A stretch of DNA of 64,000 nucleotides. Origin: Asparagopsis taxiformis (lineage: Eukaryota > Rhodophyta > Florideophyceae > Bonnemaisoniales > Bonnemaisoniaceae). A model generated the notes under the pieces. The model was not told the origin of the DNA. It ran no database searches and saw only the letters and a program-made list of their open reading frames with translations. Shown in pieces: positions 21,604-30,276 of this stretch. The DNA lies in the NCBI GenBank assembly GCA_030407315.1, contig JALQPE010002096.1:186001-250000 (forward strand), given 5' to 3'. The position numbers and the translations under genes were made by a program. The first letter of the stretch is position 1. Every line of letters begins with the position of its first letter.

Positions 21604-22565
21604 ATGACGACGATTGCTCAAGCGATTGCTGCTCGTCTCGCTCGCCGAACAAACTGTCCACCAGCGCCAATTCCCATCGGTCCCGTCGTCGTCACCTCCA
21701 TTCACGTGCTCGATGCTTCCGACTCCCCCGTTCATCTCGGTCAGCTCGTCCAGTTGGTCGGCGCCTCCCACTCCGGTAAGACCCAACTGCTCCATGCAGT
21801 GGCCGCCCATGCACTCCAATCTCGCACGGATGCCCCCGACGCTCCACGTGCGTGCTGGTTCGACCTCAATGGTGCCGTAGATCTGCACAGACTCCAATCT
21901 ATGGCCTCAATCACTCCTGATGCAATCAACTCCAGACTACAACTGTACCGCCCGCAATCCACCTTCGCCTTGTGTTCATCATTACACTCCTTGTGTCATT
22001 TTTTAAACACTGCCGAGGGTCGTAATGGTACGTAAATCACATAACATATACCCATCTCCACCTTGTATTTTTCCACTAGACCTCTCACTGACAGTGCTCC
22101 GCAGTGAATACCGTAATTATAGACGCCCTGGGCGCCTTTCACTACCTTGACAAATTCCCGTCACCGCCAACGATCCAAGATGTACCAGTAGAACTAGTCT
22201 TGGTGAACGTGCTTCGCCAGCTGTTAAGCACGCGCAAAGTCGCAGTATATGTATCCAAATGCCCTATCTTTGACGACCTACCCTTTCCAGCCAAATGGCC
22301 GTTTGTACAGACACACGCCCCGTCCATTCCCAGGGACTTCATGCCCTCTGCATGGAACTCGATTGTATCCCATACAGTGCTTGTCTACTTTGCTCAACCC
22401 TCTGCAGCTGCCGCTGCTCATGCGTCCCAACACCGCGCGGTGGTTGCCCTTGCCGCGACATACACGTCCGATTCAAACCGACAGCTTCGTGTGACCGCTG
22501 CGTCAACAATCGAAATCAGCGATGTCGGTATCGTCTCCGACGTTAAGAATGTGCACAAGGTTTAG
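21604..22565 (+). CDS. XRCC2: XRCC2-like RAD51 paralog
   Basis: A RecA-fold ATPase core with Walker A GASHSGKT, the strand CWFDLNGAVD, and after splicing the Walker B strand NTVIIDALGAFHYLD, which matches the ILDSLSAFYWID region of human XRCC2. XRCC2 acts in the BCDX2 complex, helping RAD51 load during homologous recombination. The model joins 21604-22027 to 22105-22565; the 77-nt intron has donor GTACGT and acceptor CCGCAG and splits a Val codon. The product is 294 residues, close to the usual 280. An upstream in-frame GTG was rejected in favour of ATG 21604. XRCC2, TXNDC9 and FANCL are adjacent. Confidence 0.8.
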
Positions 22566-22608
22566 TCCGCGCGTTGTTATACAACTCTAAATTTACATAC
22601 CCAATCGC

Positions 22609-23175
22609 TCAACTATCATCTGCAATGTTCGTGTCTGTCACCATTTCCATTTCAAATAAGCGCTTCTCTATACCAATGTTGCTGAAACGACCCGATGGGC
22701 TAATCTGGTCAAGACCATGAAGAACGTTTGCAATTTCGGAATCCTTGCATAAAACTAGTGAAGGTAGCATACGGATTTTCAGTTTAGAGCATAAGAATGG
22801 AGACTTTTCCGCATCAATAGTTGCGAACAGCGTCTCCAAGTGCTTCTCAGCCACCCTAGCGATATGATCGATAATATCTTGTGAATAGCGCGACGAACCC
22901 TTCCTATGGAAGATAACGACCATTCTCTGCACTCCTTTCGCACGGTCAAAGAAATCTTTCTCCGTAATGTGTTGCAGCTTTCCATGTCCATTGCGTAGCC
23001 ATAGTGCTCTATTCTCCGCATCCTGCTTCATTTGCGCAAGACGCCGTCGCCTAATGGCTTCCAAGTCATCATCTTGTAGGTTGTTCAGACGGTCAATTTC
23101 GTCATCAATTTGCTTCTCAATTTGTTGCGCCGCATTGACGACGACGGCTTCAACTGTGCCTGGAAGGTTTGCCAT
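22609..23175 (-). CDS. TXNDC9: Thioredoxin-domain protein 9 / phosducin-like protein 3
   Basis: The 188-residue protein has the N-terminal helix EKQIDDEIDRLNNLQDDDLE, the family signature GHGKLQHITEKDFFD, and a thioredoxin fold with KSPFLCSKLKIRMLPSL. The redox CxxC is replaced (IFHRKGSSRYSQD), as in other TXNDC9/PLP3 proteins, which modulate CCT chaperonin folding of actin and tubulin rather than redox chemistry. The frame extends upstream to a GTG, but MANLPGTV at ATG 23175 is the first real start. It converges with XRCC2 and diverges from FANCL. Tubulin cofactor D elsewhere in this window acts in the same folding route. Confidence 0.88.
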   Translation of the reverse strand: MANLPGTVEAVVVNAAQQIEKQIDDEIDRLNNLQDDDLEAIRRRRLAQMKQDAENRALWLRNGHGKLQHITEKDFFDRAKGVQRMVVIFHRKGSSRYSQDIIDHIARVAEKHLETLFATIDAEKSPFLCSKLKIRMLPSLVLCKDSEIANVLHGLDQISPSGRFSNIGIEKRLFEMEMVTDTNIADDS

Positions 23176-23630
23176 TTTGCGCTTACTCACGAAATGTCGA
23201 AACAGAGATAAAGCCTTTGACGATCTTTGATATTGAACCGGATGAGGTGAGCTTCGTACGTAAGACAGCTGCCCTAGTCAGTGGAACTGCGCAACATTGA
23301 GACGACTTGAAATTTAGATTCTACCGTGGGCTCCCGCCAAAACACTCGTATCTTTGCTCGTGATTGGCTGTGATGACTCCAAATTTCAAAAAGTAATGAT
23401 TTATACGGCCCTTACATATCCCCTGCGAGGGTCCGTAAGTACTAGATCAGTTGAATAAGGCAGAAACGCTCAGACTTTAGCAGTCGTTCGATTTCAAAAG
23501 CATCCGTAGCATTCGCGAGCTCGCAGTTACCGATACTCCCTGCGATATGCAAAGCTGATGCTACTGCGTCGAAGATTGCGTCACATATCTCGCTGTAAAT
23601 AGTGGAGCTTGCCAGTTCAGAAGTCATGTG
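23176..23630. other. Divergent promoter region between TXNDC9 and FANCL
   Basis: 455 bp with no supported ORF. Any regulatory elements for both genes must lie here; no TATA box was seen. Confidence 0.4.
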
Positions 23631-24782
23631 ATGGAAAACACCGCGAGCTCCACAGCTGTGTTTCGCAAATTGGTCACAGACTTTCCGTGTATGGTGCCAA
23701 ATGACACCGCTCTCAGTTCCTACTCTGGCTTCCTCCGTGTCTCTGGGCGCCAATTCCGCATTGTCATAGCATCAGACTGTTCCCAGTTCGATTGCGACGA
23801 CAGTCTAAAGACTCTGATTACCGCATCACTCCCAGTTGTGAAGGGCAGGCTACAAACTGCAACCGATCCGCATGAATTTCTTATTGAGCTCCGCGATGTG
23901 GTAGAACGGGTCATATGCTCAACAAGCGAAACAGACCTGCCAATCGAAACGTCGTTGCCTTCGGCCCAATTCTACGAACGACTGCTTTCCGAGATATCAC
24001 ACGTCGGATGGGACCGAGTTTCATCCATGGACGAAACCATGCGTTGTGTCGACCTCAATTTCACAGACGACGCTCAGCGTACACATACGATTAGTCTCAT
24101 GCTTCCCGTCGACTACCCTACTAGTCCGCCAAAGTGCATAACAGGTTTACCTGTTGATTTCGACCTACAATGGGCTAGAGACGCTTCGCTGCAATCGCTC
24201 TTGCAGAAGTTCGAATCTACCGTAGCAAAACATCAGGATTTCTTCCGTGCCATGGAGGATATCGATCAGAACGCGTGGGTGCTTGAACCGGAACATCCGA
24301 CCATGAGGGAGACGTACAGGCGATTAGCACTCGGCAAACACTGTTCTGTTCGCATTGAGCTAGACCCCCGCATGCCGATTAAAGGCTTTCCTGAATGTCG
24401 GTTTCTGGGTTCTGAGGCGGCGATTGGACCTTTAAAACAGCGGTTGAACCAAAGTATTCATCTTTGGGACATGTCTGGTGATACGCTGCCGCGGCAAAAT
24501 TTGGAAAAGGTGCTAGATATGTCACTTCCATGTCGTGAAATTCAGGAAGCTGGAGAGGAAGAAGAAATGTCATTAGAATGTGGAATTTGTTATGTGTATC
24601 GTTTAGAAGATTGTGTACCGGATGTGGCTTGTGATTTGGCAGAGTGTGCGAAGCCATACCATCGCAATTGTCTTGTAGAGTGGCTACGGGCGCTTCCAGA
24701 CACGCGTGAAAGCTTTGGTACTCTGACTGGCAACTGTGTATACTGTGAACACGTAATTTCTGTATCTGTGAAGGACGGCTGA
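23631..24782 (+). CDS. FANCL: Fanconi anaemia E3 ubiquitin ligase FANCL
   Basis: The 383-residue protein is colinear with human FANCL along its whole length: an N-terminal ELF-like domain, the URD region with GWDRVSSMDET and DYPTSPPK, the stretch NAWVLEPEHPT, then RIELDPRMP with PECRFLGSE and NQSIHLWD, and a C-terminal RING (CGICYVYRLED, HRNCLVEWLR, GNCVYCEH). FANCL monoubiquitinates FANCD2 and FANCI to start interstrand-crosslink repair. All RING ligands are present. The frame begins with a GTG immediately before ATG 23631, which I chose. No intron is required, and the gene ends tail to tail with FAD synthase. Confidence 0.92.
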   Translation: MENTASSTAVFRKLVTDFPCMVPNDTALSSYSGFLRVSGRQFRIVIASDCSQFDCDDSLKTLITASLPVVKGRLQTATDPHEFLIELRDVVERVICSTSETDLPIETSLPSAQFYERLLSEISHVGWDRVSSMDETMRCVDLNFTDDAQRTHTISLMLPVDYPTSPPKCITGLPVDFDLQWARDASLQSLLQKFESTVAKHQDFFRAMEDIDQNAWVLEPEHPTMRETYRRLALGKHCSVRIELDPRMPIKGFPECRFLGSEAAIGPLKQRLNQSIHLWDMSGDTLPRQNLEKVLDMSLPCREIQEAGEEEEMSLECGICYVYRLEDCVPDVACDLAECAKPYHRNCLVEWLRALPDTRESFGTLTGNCVYCEHVISVSVKDG

Positions 24783-24940
24783 TTCTGGTTTGCGACGTTG
24801 AACTGCTTGGACGACGCCGCTGTCAATTTTAATCAGATCAACTGGAACTGCGCTTCGACGTGTTATAAAGGGGGAGATAAATATTGAGACGCTAGCGGTC
24901 ACAAATTGGCTATGACTTTGACATGATCGTTATCACCGAT

Positions 24941-25744
24941 TCATTCGTGTGATCCATTGGCCTTGTTTTCAGAATCGCGATCGTCGGAGTGCTTCGGCTT
25001 GGCGATCCTACCTGCACGCTCCAGTCTAGCATCAATGAGCTGCCAGGCAGGCTTATAAGAAACGGTACCATCTGGAGCATGAACGGCCAGGGAGGGATTC
25101 GGAACTGTCGTATCAACACTGCCAATGCTCGTGTAACCATGATCGTACATATCACAGTAGGGCAGGTTGAAATGTCTCAGGAAGGCCCACACGGTATGGT
25201 AATCCCACGTGAGAATGGGATTAACACGCATGAAGGGCGGCCATCCGGGGGTGCTCGGTTCGAAATGTTCCATAGTTTTTCCATGAGGATCATCTCGACG
25301 CGTACCAAGAACAAAAGCGCAGGTGCCTTTTTGACGGCTATTAAACATACGAATACCCTCCTGGAAGCCGGCGCGCACCTCGACGACGTCTAGCGAACAA
25401 GCGGTGACCTGCTGTTGCACAAAGCGCTGCACGCGGTCAAACTCCTGGCGACCGTCTTCTGGCAATAGGTACAGACAATGGAGCACAGAGTCGGCACAGT
25501 TGTTCTCACGCGCCCAGTTGGCCACTGCGGCGCGTGCGAGATGCATGACGACAGTGGCGTCCTTGCCGCCGTTGAATGCCACGGCGAGGTTGCGTGGCGT
25601 GTACAATCGCAATGCGCCGTCGAGTTTTTGTAGCGCGGTGCGCAGCGGGGCGTCGTCGGCTGCACGCGCGCGCAAGGCCTCGTAGAGTGCGAGAGCACTA
25701 GTGGCGTGATCTGCAGATTGGTCGAATTGTTGAGAGAGGGTCAT
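24941..25744 (-). CDS. FAD synthase, PAPS-reductase-like
   Basis: The 267-residue protein carries the PAPS-reductase/FAD-synthetase signatures: FNGGKDATVVMHL (a modified SGGKDS pyrophosphate loop), then LGTRRDDPHG, then MRVNPILTWDYHTVWAFLR. These are the motifs of yeast FAD1 and the C-terminal half of human FLAD1, which adenylate FMN to FAD. There is no molybdopterin-binding domain and no clear targeting peptide, so it is the short fungal/plant-like form, probably cytosolic. FAD would be needed by two flavoproteins encoded later in this window. It diverges from the p47-like gene. Confidence 0.9.
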   Translation of the reverse strand: MTLSQQFDQSADHATSALALYEALRARAADDAPLRTALQKLDGALRLYTPRNLAVAFNGGKDATVVMHLARAAVANWARENNCADSVLHCLYLLPEDGRQEFDRVQRFVQQQVTACSLDVVEVRAGFQEGIRMFNSRQKGTCAFVLGTRRDDPHGKTMEHFEPSTPGWPPFMRVNPILTWDYHTVWAFLRHFNLPYCDMYDHGYTSIGSVDTTVPNPSLAVHAPDGTVSYKPAWQLIDARLERAGRIAKPKHSDDRDSENKANGSHE

Positions 25745-26160
25745 TTTGGATGCAGAGACGAGGAAGCGGTTGTGCTTGTGCTCGTGTGTTCAAGTTATAA
25801 GTATGTATTAAAGAGTAGTAAGAGAGGAGCATTGATGTACGAGTCGTGTAAATTGAACTATGCAATGGGGAGGCTCGCCACGGGGGATGAATCTTCCATA
25901 GTGTAACATCCAGATATTCGCATGATTAATGACTTGTATATCGATGGCGCGCGTAATGAAGATGCGTTGAGCAAAATCCAAGTTTTTGATCCTGATCCAA
26001 TGATAATCTAGATTTACTTTTTGGCTGGAACTCGCATCCAGCACCCTCCTACCGGCCCGCACCAGTGGCCGCCCCTCTGGAACGTGACGTTGTTCAAATA
26101 GTACCATCTCAATTCCATACCACCTGCAAGCGCCTTCTCCACAAACCATTCCCGCCCACC
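25745..26160. other. Divergent promoter region of FAD synthase and p47
   Basis: 416 bp between two start codons. In-frame extension of p47 into this region starts at GTG and is not believed. No TATA box or RNA gene was recognised. Confidence 0.4.
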
Positions 26161-27288
26161 ATGGCCGATCAATCCGTCATCGACCAGTTCATGTCCATCA
26201 CAGGCGCCGACGCGCAGACGGCTCGATTCTTTCTCAATGCGGCCAACAATAACCAAGACGAGGCTGTGTCAACATTTTTCGAAACCGGCGGCATCCTGCC
26301 CCCATCCGCACCAACCGCCCCTGCGGCCGCACGCAGCGCGCCGCAGCCGCCCGCTGTAACGCCGTCGCCAGCGCCGTCGCGCGCGCGCGCAGGCAGCGGC
26401 TCTATCGCCACTCTGGGCGGTCTGCGTCCCGACCAGGACGACGACGACGACGACGCAGCCAATAATTATTACGCAGGTGGCGAGAAATCAGGCCAGATGA
26501 TTCAAGATCCGCGCAAGCGTGACGAAGCCGCTGGCTCCTCCTCACGCGATAACGACGCCCCTTCTGACATTGCCGAGGCCATTTTTGAACGCGCCAGAGC
26601 GCGCGGCCCGCGCACCGACGAAGAGCGACGCCAATTTGGAGAGCAGAATTTCACTGGTGCTGGCTATCGACTCGGAGATGACATAGCTGCTCGGGAGCCG
26701 CAGACCAGGCCTACTGTTGTGGGGCGGAGGAATATCACCAGGAATCTGACGTTTTATGCCAATGGTTTCACGATTGATGAGGGTGAGCTTCGAGGATATG
26801 ACGATCCAAATAATGAAAGGTTTCTGGCTGATGTGAATCGTGGCGTTGTGCCCAGAGAGATGGAGGAGCCCGGTGTGGGCGATGTGTCGATTACATTGAT
26901 TGATAAGAAGGGGGAGACTTACGTTGCGCCCAAGAAAAAGATTGTTCCGTTCTCCGGTAGTGGACAGCGTCTGACCTCTGCTGCGAGTAGTAGTAGTGCG
27001 CCTGTGGGTGAAGTGAATGCGGCGGCAGCATCAAACACGTTGAGTGTGGATGAAAGCAGACCGGTTACGAGTGTACAGATACGGCTTAGCGATGGCACCA
27101 GGCTGGTTGCGAGGGTGAATGAGGATTCCAATGTCGGACAGTTGAGGAATTTTGTGCGGTCAAGCCGTCCAGGTGTGGGCGATTTTACATTGTCGACTAC
27201 GTTTCCCAGAGTGCTTCTCAATGATGACGAGAAGACGATTAAGGATGCCGGCCTGAAAGGCGCTGTGGTCGTTCAGACCTTGAAATGA
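26161..27288 (+). CDS. p47/Shp1-type UBA-SEP-UBX cofactor of Cdc48
   Basis: 375 residues in the classic order: a UBA domain at about 3-45 (VIDQFMSITGADAQTARFFL), a Pro/Ala- and Asp-rich linker, a SEP domain (NLTFYANGFTIDEGELRGYD) and a C-terminal UBX domain (VQIRLSDGTRLVARVNEDSN to PRVLLNDDEKTIKDAGL). p47/Shp1 recruits the AAA ATPase Cdc48/p97 to ubiquitinated substrates for membrane fusion and protein turnover. Spartan, also in this window, is another Cdc48 partner in animals. The start is ATG 26161 in a good context (CCACCATGG), not the upstream GTG. Confidence 0.93.
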   Translation: MADQSVIDQFMSITGADAQTARFFLNAANNNQDEAVSTFFETGGILPPSAPTAPAAARSAPQPPAVTPSPAPSRARAGSGSIATLGGLRPDQDDDDDDAANNYYAGGEKSGQMIQDPRKRDEAAGSSSRDNDAPSDIAEAIFERARARGPRTDEERRQFGEQNFTGAGYRLGDDIAAREPQTRPTVVGRRNITRNLTFYANGFTIDEGELRGYDDPNNERFLADVNRGVVPREMEEPGVGDVSITLIDKKGETYVAPKKKIVPFSGSGQRLTSAASSSSAPVGEVNAAAASNTLSVDESRPVTSVQIRLSDGTRLVARVNEDSNVGQLRNFVRSSRPGVGDFTLSTTFPRVLLNDDEKTIKDAGLKGAVVVQTLK

Positions 27289-28017
27289 GAAACTAATGAT
27301 TTAGGAGTACGTGTACAGAATGTTGTTGTAGTAAAGCAGTATGTGAATGCCATGACATGAGTACGACGAAGACTGTAGGTTGTGTGTTGCATTGATATGG
27401 CGTTGATTCGTCATTATGTTGAATTGCTGATGGTGCGAGTAATGTACGCAGATACATGCGAATGAACGATGAGGAGCAAGGCGGCGTTCAATGCAAGGGT
27501 GAACATGTGAGAGAAGCAGTATATCGGCGGGACGAATGGGAGCAGCTTTGGACACAAGACAAGGCTCCAGCGACGAGTTGTGCAGCAAAGCAAAGGAGAC
27601 AAGGCGATGACTGTGCAACGTCACGTTGAGAATTCAAAGTCTTTGCTGAAAATACACAAATGCGCCGTGCCGTGCCGTGAGCTTAAACGCCTTTCATAAC
27701 ATTAACGTAGCTTCTCATCTGGCTGCATCGTATCAATTGCCCATTCGTCTACTGTTAGCTCTTGCCATGCACACTTCATTGTGCCGACAAAGACTAACAG
27801 CATGATGGAATCACCAATCCCGACGTCTTCGTCTCAGCTCCAGTTGGCGCTCGATTGCGCCACAGCCGTCGCTCTGTAAAGCACATACCCTACAGCCACT
27901 ACGTCGTTGGATGCAGTCCGCTTCGCATCCGTCCCCGACCACCATGCCTGTGCCTCGCATTTATCACACACTCTGTCAATAGCCGACACGCTCCCATTTC
28001 CCGTTGCAACCAGCAAC
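27289..28017. other. Intergenic region
   Basis: About 730 bp between two plus-strand genes. The Kazal-protein frame extends into it only through a TTG start. No other feature was seen. Confidence 0.4.
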
Positions 28018-29820
28018 ATGACGCCCTTTATCCTGCTCTTCATCTCTGTCGCAATAGCGCAGGATGTGACGCTACCCAATGTGTTTCCAGATGCTCCATC
28101 CGCTTTATCACTTTCAAACCCACCCATCCCCCTCCACTGTATGCCCGGTTTCCTCACTGCTGCCGACGTCGGCTTCTGCTGTCGACGCTATGACATTGCC
28201 TGTCCGGACAGGCCACATACCCCTATTATCTGTATGACCGATCCACAGTCCTCGCCCGCTCTATGCTGTATGTTCGGCATCGCTTGTCCGTCGCAAGGTG
28301 TATCGTGTAGCGCCAACCAAGATTGTACTCCTAATCTTGGTTGCGTCTTTGAAAACCTTCAACAGCAGCGCGGCAAGTGTGGACGCGTGGATGTGTTTGG
28401 TCTTGCGTGTACAATCGCGTTTTGCGAAGGAGAGAACAGTCCGTGTGTACTACCGGGGCCTGTTTATACAACATGCTCGGTATGGCTATCATTCCTCAAT
28501 AAAGTGCGCCCAACGCCAACCATCGGAGCAGTTGCATCAATACCTTCCAGTACCGTTGGTCCGGAAGTCACCCTCGCACCCGATGATATCACAATCAGCG
28601 CTCAACAGCCGCAAATATCATTCGAGGTCCAAGTCTCACCACAGGCAGTCATCTCCCCTGGGCTTGACGAAATCTTGCCATCGCCAACAGTTCTTCCAAG
28701 TCCTGAGTTGACAACTACTCCATCCGCAAACCTACTTCCGACACCTGCCCCATCCGCAGACTTGCTTCCCACACCCACTCCGTCTGCAAGCCTGTCTCCA
28801 ACAAGCACCACATCCGCAAACTTGCCTTCAGAAACCCCGCAACCACCGGCGCTGGAGAAAAAGCCCGAAGGCACAACGTGCAGCACAATATCCCAGGACG
28901 TACCCCAGCGTTGCGCGGATTCGCTCACCTGCGTCATCCATGACTTTGGTCTGCCATCTTCCGGAGTCCCGAACGAAGGTACATGCCAACTGATATCACG
29001 CGACATCCCTGTCTGCACAGTTCAACTATGCGCGACATACGGAGCAGCACATCTGTGCTCGCTACCATTTGTATTTGTGGGAACGGTGACTACATGCGGC
29101 ACATGGCACAAACCATCCGAAGCTATCCCAGGCCCCAACTGCCGAATAATCTGTGTAGGCGTGTGCGTAACTGGCCCCGGTGCGGGATCGCTCATTGCAT
29201 CTAACGGTAGGCCGTATTGCGGCCTCTGCGACCTCCAGCGAGACAGTTGTGAGTCAGGTTTTGTAATCTACGGCCCTGTTTTTCAATCACGTGAATCGGC
29301 GTCGCCTACGCCATCAGCACGACCGATTGATCCGGCATGTCTCGGGACGATCGGGGTGCTCGATGCAGAGATGTGCTGCAGGGTGTTTGCGATCGGATGC
29401 ATGCAGGAGGGAGATGCGTGCTCTGCGTTTGGCGCGATGATTCCCGGGCCCGACTGTGAGAAAGGACTGACGTGTGTCATTGATGACTTTGGGTTTCCGG
29501 CGGTTGATCAGCCGAACAGCGGCAAATGCGAAAGGTTGGTCGAAAGGCCGGTGCTCTGTACAGTGGCTTTCTGCACAATGAAGGGGAGAGAAGGAGTGTG
29601 TAGAGAGGCGGAAACGAGCGTTGTGACGACATGCGGCGTATGGGCGAAGCCGTCTCAAGCTGTGTCGGGGCCAGACTGTGAGTTCTTCTGCAGTCAGATC
29701 TGTAATATTGGACCGGATGCTCCCGTTGGTTCCGACGGCGTTACATATTGTTCGGTATGTCAGCTGAGGGCAGTTAGTTGCCGCAGCGGCTTTGAAGTGT
29801 TTGGGCCGGTGAATGTGTAA
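28018..29820 (+). CDS. Secreted Cys-rich protein with Kazal-like domains and Pro/Ser/Thr linker repeats
   Basis: Starting at ATG 28018, the 600-residue protein has a signal peptide (MTPFILLFISVAIAQ). Three Cys-rich modules each contain a segment like DCTPNLGCVFENL or GLTCVIDDFGFP followed by C-TVAFC. Two modules end in a Kazal-like unit, clearest in PVGSDGVTYCSVCQL, matching the Kazal core P-V-C-G-S-D-G-x-T-Y except that the central Cys is missing. Between modules 1 and 2 lies a repeat-rich linker of the form PTPxPSAxL. Kazal domains are commonly serine-protease inhibitors or extracellular matrix modules; which applies here is unknown. No membrane anchor is visible. Confidence 0.75.
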   Translation: MTPFILLFISVAIAQDVTLPNVFPDAPSALSLSNPPIPLHCMPGFLTAADVGFCCRRYDIACPDRPHTPIICMTDPQSSPALCCMFGIACPSQGVSCSANQDCTPNLGCVFENLQQQRGKCGRVDVFGLACTIAFCEGENSPCVLPGPVYTTCSVWLSFLNKVRPTPTIGAVASIPSSTVGPEVTLAPDDITISAQQPQISFEVQVSPQAVISPGLDEILPSPTVLPSPELTTTPSANLLPTPAPSADLLPTPTPSASLSPTSTTSANLPSETPQPPALEKKPEGTTCSTISQDVPQRCADSLTCVIHDFGLPSSGVPNEGTCQLISRDIPVCTVQLCATYGAAHLCSLPFVFVGTVTTCGTWHKPSEAIPGPNCRIICVGVCVTGPGAGSLIASNGRPYCGLCDLQRDSCESGFVIYGPVFQSRESASPTPSARPIDPACLGTIGVLDAEMCCRVFAIGCMQEGDACSAFGAMIPGPDCEKGLTCVIDDFGFPAVDQPNSGKCERLVERPVLCTVAFCTMKGREGVCREAETSVVTTCGVWAKPSQAVSGPDCEFFCSQICNIGPDAPVGSDGVTYCSVCQLRAVSCRSGFEVFGPVNV

Positions 29821-30276
29821 CAACTTGAGAGAGTGACAACGTAGGAACGGAGGACTATCCGTGTGCATGGACAGCTGTCTAGTCGAGCACGGTGATTGTA
29901 ACAAGGTGTGATACGTGTATTCAACATAAAATATGATCAGATAAGCGCTTGAATTGAAACAAAGTTCAAGTTACAGTACAGTACAGTATGTCGCAATTTT
30001 GCGACGTCTTTAAACAAAATTCGATGTTTACTCCAGTATATGATCAACTTTTCATGAGATGGTGGTCAGTGGCGATCGCCGTTATACCAACTACAAACAT
30101 CAGCATTCTCAATTACCACCGTCACAACACTATACATCCCAAGTTCAAGATATGTTGGTGTACACACCCATCGAGGAGAAAACCCATAAGAATGACGATG
30201 TGTCAAGACTTTACCACTGTCTCAAGTTGTACCGTCTTAAACTTGTAAATGTCATAAACCCAACGTAGATGCCCTT
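29821..30276. other. Convergent intergenic region
   Basis: 456 bp between the Kazal-like and TM9SF stop codons, containing only presumed 3' untranslated sequence. Confidence 0.45.

Noticed and set aside
27907..28017. Upstream extension of the Kazal-like protein
   Set aside because: It starts at TTG and would bury the clear signal peptide that begins at ATG 28018.
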